This document shows positions 13,890 to 14,864 of a stretch of 14,864 bases of DNA, piece after piece. The translations under genes and the position numbers were made by a program. The notes under the pieces are model-generated. The model searched no databases. It had not been told where the DNA came from and was given only the letters and a program-made list of their open reading frames with translations. Source of the DNA: Gammaproteobacteria bacterium (GTDB lineage: Bacteria; Pseudomonadota; Gammaproteobacteria; DRJJ01); contig DRJJ01000053.1 of the NCBI GenBank assembly GCA_011052255.1, forward strand, positions 1 through 14,864. Direction: 5' to 3'. Positions within the stretch are counted from its first letter, which is position 1. The number at the start of each line of letters is the position of its first letter.

Positions 13890-14678
13890 CTAACGGTAAA
13901 GTGCCGGTGCAGCTGGTTGCTGTTGCCGGTCCGCTTCCTTGCGCACCGGTGGGTCTGTTTTTTTGTATCCTGCAGGAATCTGGAACAATTCTTCCGGTTG
14001 CTTTGCCAGTTTGATCTGCCTGAGCTCTCTGGTAAATCCATTTGGCAACTGCTCACGAACCGTTAGTTTCAATTCCGGATCATACCACTGCAACATGTTC
14101 TGGCTGGTACCGTCTGGCATCGTGATAATGCGTTGCCATTTTTCAGTGTTACGCCCGTTCACTTTTTCCAGGCCCAACAGGCGCAGTTCTGCCAGCGCTC
14201 CATCGGGTAATAATTCTTTAAGTGAAAAGCCGTATACATTGTCTATCCACAACAGTGTGCGTACTGTTTTATCATGCTGTTTTGTCAGCATCTCCCATTT
14301 TACCGCCTTGCGACCATCTATTACTACATCCCCAATCCGGGTGCAGCGTGTTGCTGACAAGCCAGTACAAGGATTACTGGTCGCCTGGTCGGCAGAAAGA
14401 TCTGGCGCAGAATAGCCTGCAATCTCTATGTATTCGGAACGAGAAGGATAAATAACCAGTCGTTTACCTCTTGACATTACGACAATCTCGACGACTGGCT
14501 CACCGTTAGCACGGTATTCAGTGCGTACTGCTCCATCACCCACAAATAAACCGGCTGCGCGCTCAACACCGGAAGGAGCGCGCTCTATCGCTTGCGCACT
14601 AAATTGAACACCTTGTGCTGCCTGTGCCAGGGCTGGCAATATAATCAGGCACGCACCAAAAAACAATCTGTAATACAT
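13890..14678 (-). CDS. Periplasmic LolA-like/DUF4412-like protein with internal repeat
   Basis: The 262-residue product starts with a signal peptide (MYYRLFFGACLIILPALAQA). The start at 14678 has an AGGGGG ribosome-binding site; an upstream in-frame ATG at 14738 would put 20 unlikely residues before it. The mature part is rich in beta-strand pattern (LFVGDGAVRTEYR, KRLVIYPSRSEYIEI), as in LolA-like and DUF4412 proteins, and ends the fold with ELFQIPAGYKK. Two segments (about 143-190 and 192-240) are repeats of each other. Two cysteines (NPCTG and TRCTR) could form a disulfide. The C-terminal tail is Gln/Pro-rich. Family function is not established; hydrophobic-ligand or lipoprotein binding is possible. 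It begins the minus-strand block after a terminator. Confidence 0.65.
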   Translation of the reverse strand: MYYRLFFGACLIILPALAQAAQGVQFSAQAIERAPSGVERAAGLFVGDGAVRTEYRANGEPVVEIVVMSRGKRLVIYPSRSEYIEIAGYSAPDLSADQATSNPCTGLSATRCTRIGDVVIDGRKAVKWEMLTKQHDKTVRTLLWIDNVYGFSLKELLPDGALAELRLLGLEKVNGRNTEKWQRIITMPDGTSQNMLQWYDPELKLTVREQLPNGFTRELRQIKLAKQPEELFQIPAGYKKTDPPVRKEADRQQQPAAPALYR

Positions 14679-14750
14679 CCAACCATACCCCCTGGCAGGA
14701 TAAGCGGGCGCTAAAACAACCCGTAAGCAGAGCACCATTGCTCCTGATTA

Positions 14751-14804
14751 TAAAAACACTGCAAACCGGCAAAGCTGTTTGCTAATAACGCTGCCGGTTT
14801 GCAG
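14751..14804 (-). terminator. Intrinsic terminator after the partial right-edge gene
   Basis: Perfect 13-base inverted arms CTGCAAACCGGCA (14759-14771) and its complement (14792-14804) enclose a 20-base loop. On the minus strand they are followed by TGTTTTTAT. It lies seven bases after the stop codon of the upstream gene and separates it from the LolA-like gene. Confidence 0.88.
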
Positions 14805-14810
14805 TAGACG

Positions 14811-14864
14811 TCACCTGCCTGGAACGGGAGGTGGCGCCATCATCTGTGGCTGCATCATCTGCGG
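14811..14864 (-). CDS. C-terminal end of a Met/Gln/Pro-rich protein (partial)
   Basis: Only the last 17 codons and stop are in the window, reading PQMMQPQMMAPPPVPGR. The repeated PQMM unit and Pro-rich tail resemble the exported low-complexity proteins further along the strand. A strong terminator follows directly, which supports a real coding end here. Confidence 0.55.
   Translation of the reverse strand, partial: PQMMQPQMMAPPPVPGR

Overview
The window looks like a chromosomal segment of a gammaproteobacterium. The order wspE-wspF-wspR, a seven-iron ferredoxin almost identical in layout to Azotobacter FdI, and an xerD-dsbC pair all point that way. Several secreted Pro/Met/Trp/Gly-rich proteins and a DUF302-like protein would fit a sulfur-oxidising lineage, but that is only an inference. 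No tRNA, rRNA, CRISPR array or transposase is visible.

Positions 1-3927 (+ strand) hold the 3' end of a Wsp-type chemosensory operon: a CheA-CheY hybrid kinase (5' end cut off by the window), a CheB-like methylesterase and a GGDEF diguanylate cyclase with an intact-looking I-site. The genes abut or overlap by one base. Surface signals should pass through phosphotransfer to WspR and raise cyclic-di-GMP. fdxA follows on the same strand from its own likely promoter.

Positions 4322-5535 have no convincing protein gene but are the most interesting part. On the minus strand there appear to be two small RNAs of the CsrB/RsmZ type, which would sequester the translational repressor CsrA/RsmA. The first (about 4346-4552) ends in a strong intrinsic terminator and carries eight GGA motifs. 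The second (about 5019-5392) carries eleven GGA motifs, is internally duplicated with a 120-base period, and twice shows GGA in the loop of a perfect five-pair hairpin. Each is preceded by an 18-base GacA-box-like palindrome, with the same distance to a -10-like element. RsmZ of Pseudomonas also lies beside fdxA, which supports the call. A third stretch (4740-5018) has unclassified repeats and more GGA-loop hairpins.

Positions 5536-7384 (- strand) are dsbC and xerD, in the order xerD-dsbC seen in enterobacteria. Positions 7442-14678 (- strand) are a closely spaced block of poorly known genes. In transcription order they are: a LolA-like periplasmic protein with an internal repeat, a Met/Pro/Arg-rich secreted protein, a Pro/Gly/Trp/Tyr-rich secreted protein, a ParA/MinD-type ATPase, a membrane-anchored TPR protein, a DUF302-like protein, a single-pass Met-rich coiled-coil protein, and an EHD/dynamin-like GTPase with two membrane helices. 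An ATPase that could position something, a membrane-remodelling GTPase and low-complexity exported proteins together suggest biogenesis of an envelope structure or a periplasmic inclusion. This is a hypothesis, not a recognised system. The window ends in the last 17 codons of another Met/Gln/Pro-rich gene, followed by a clear terminator.
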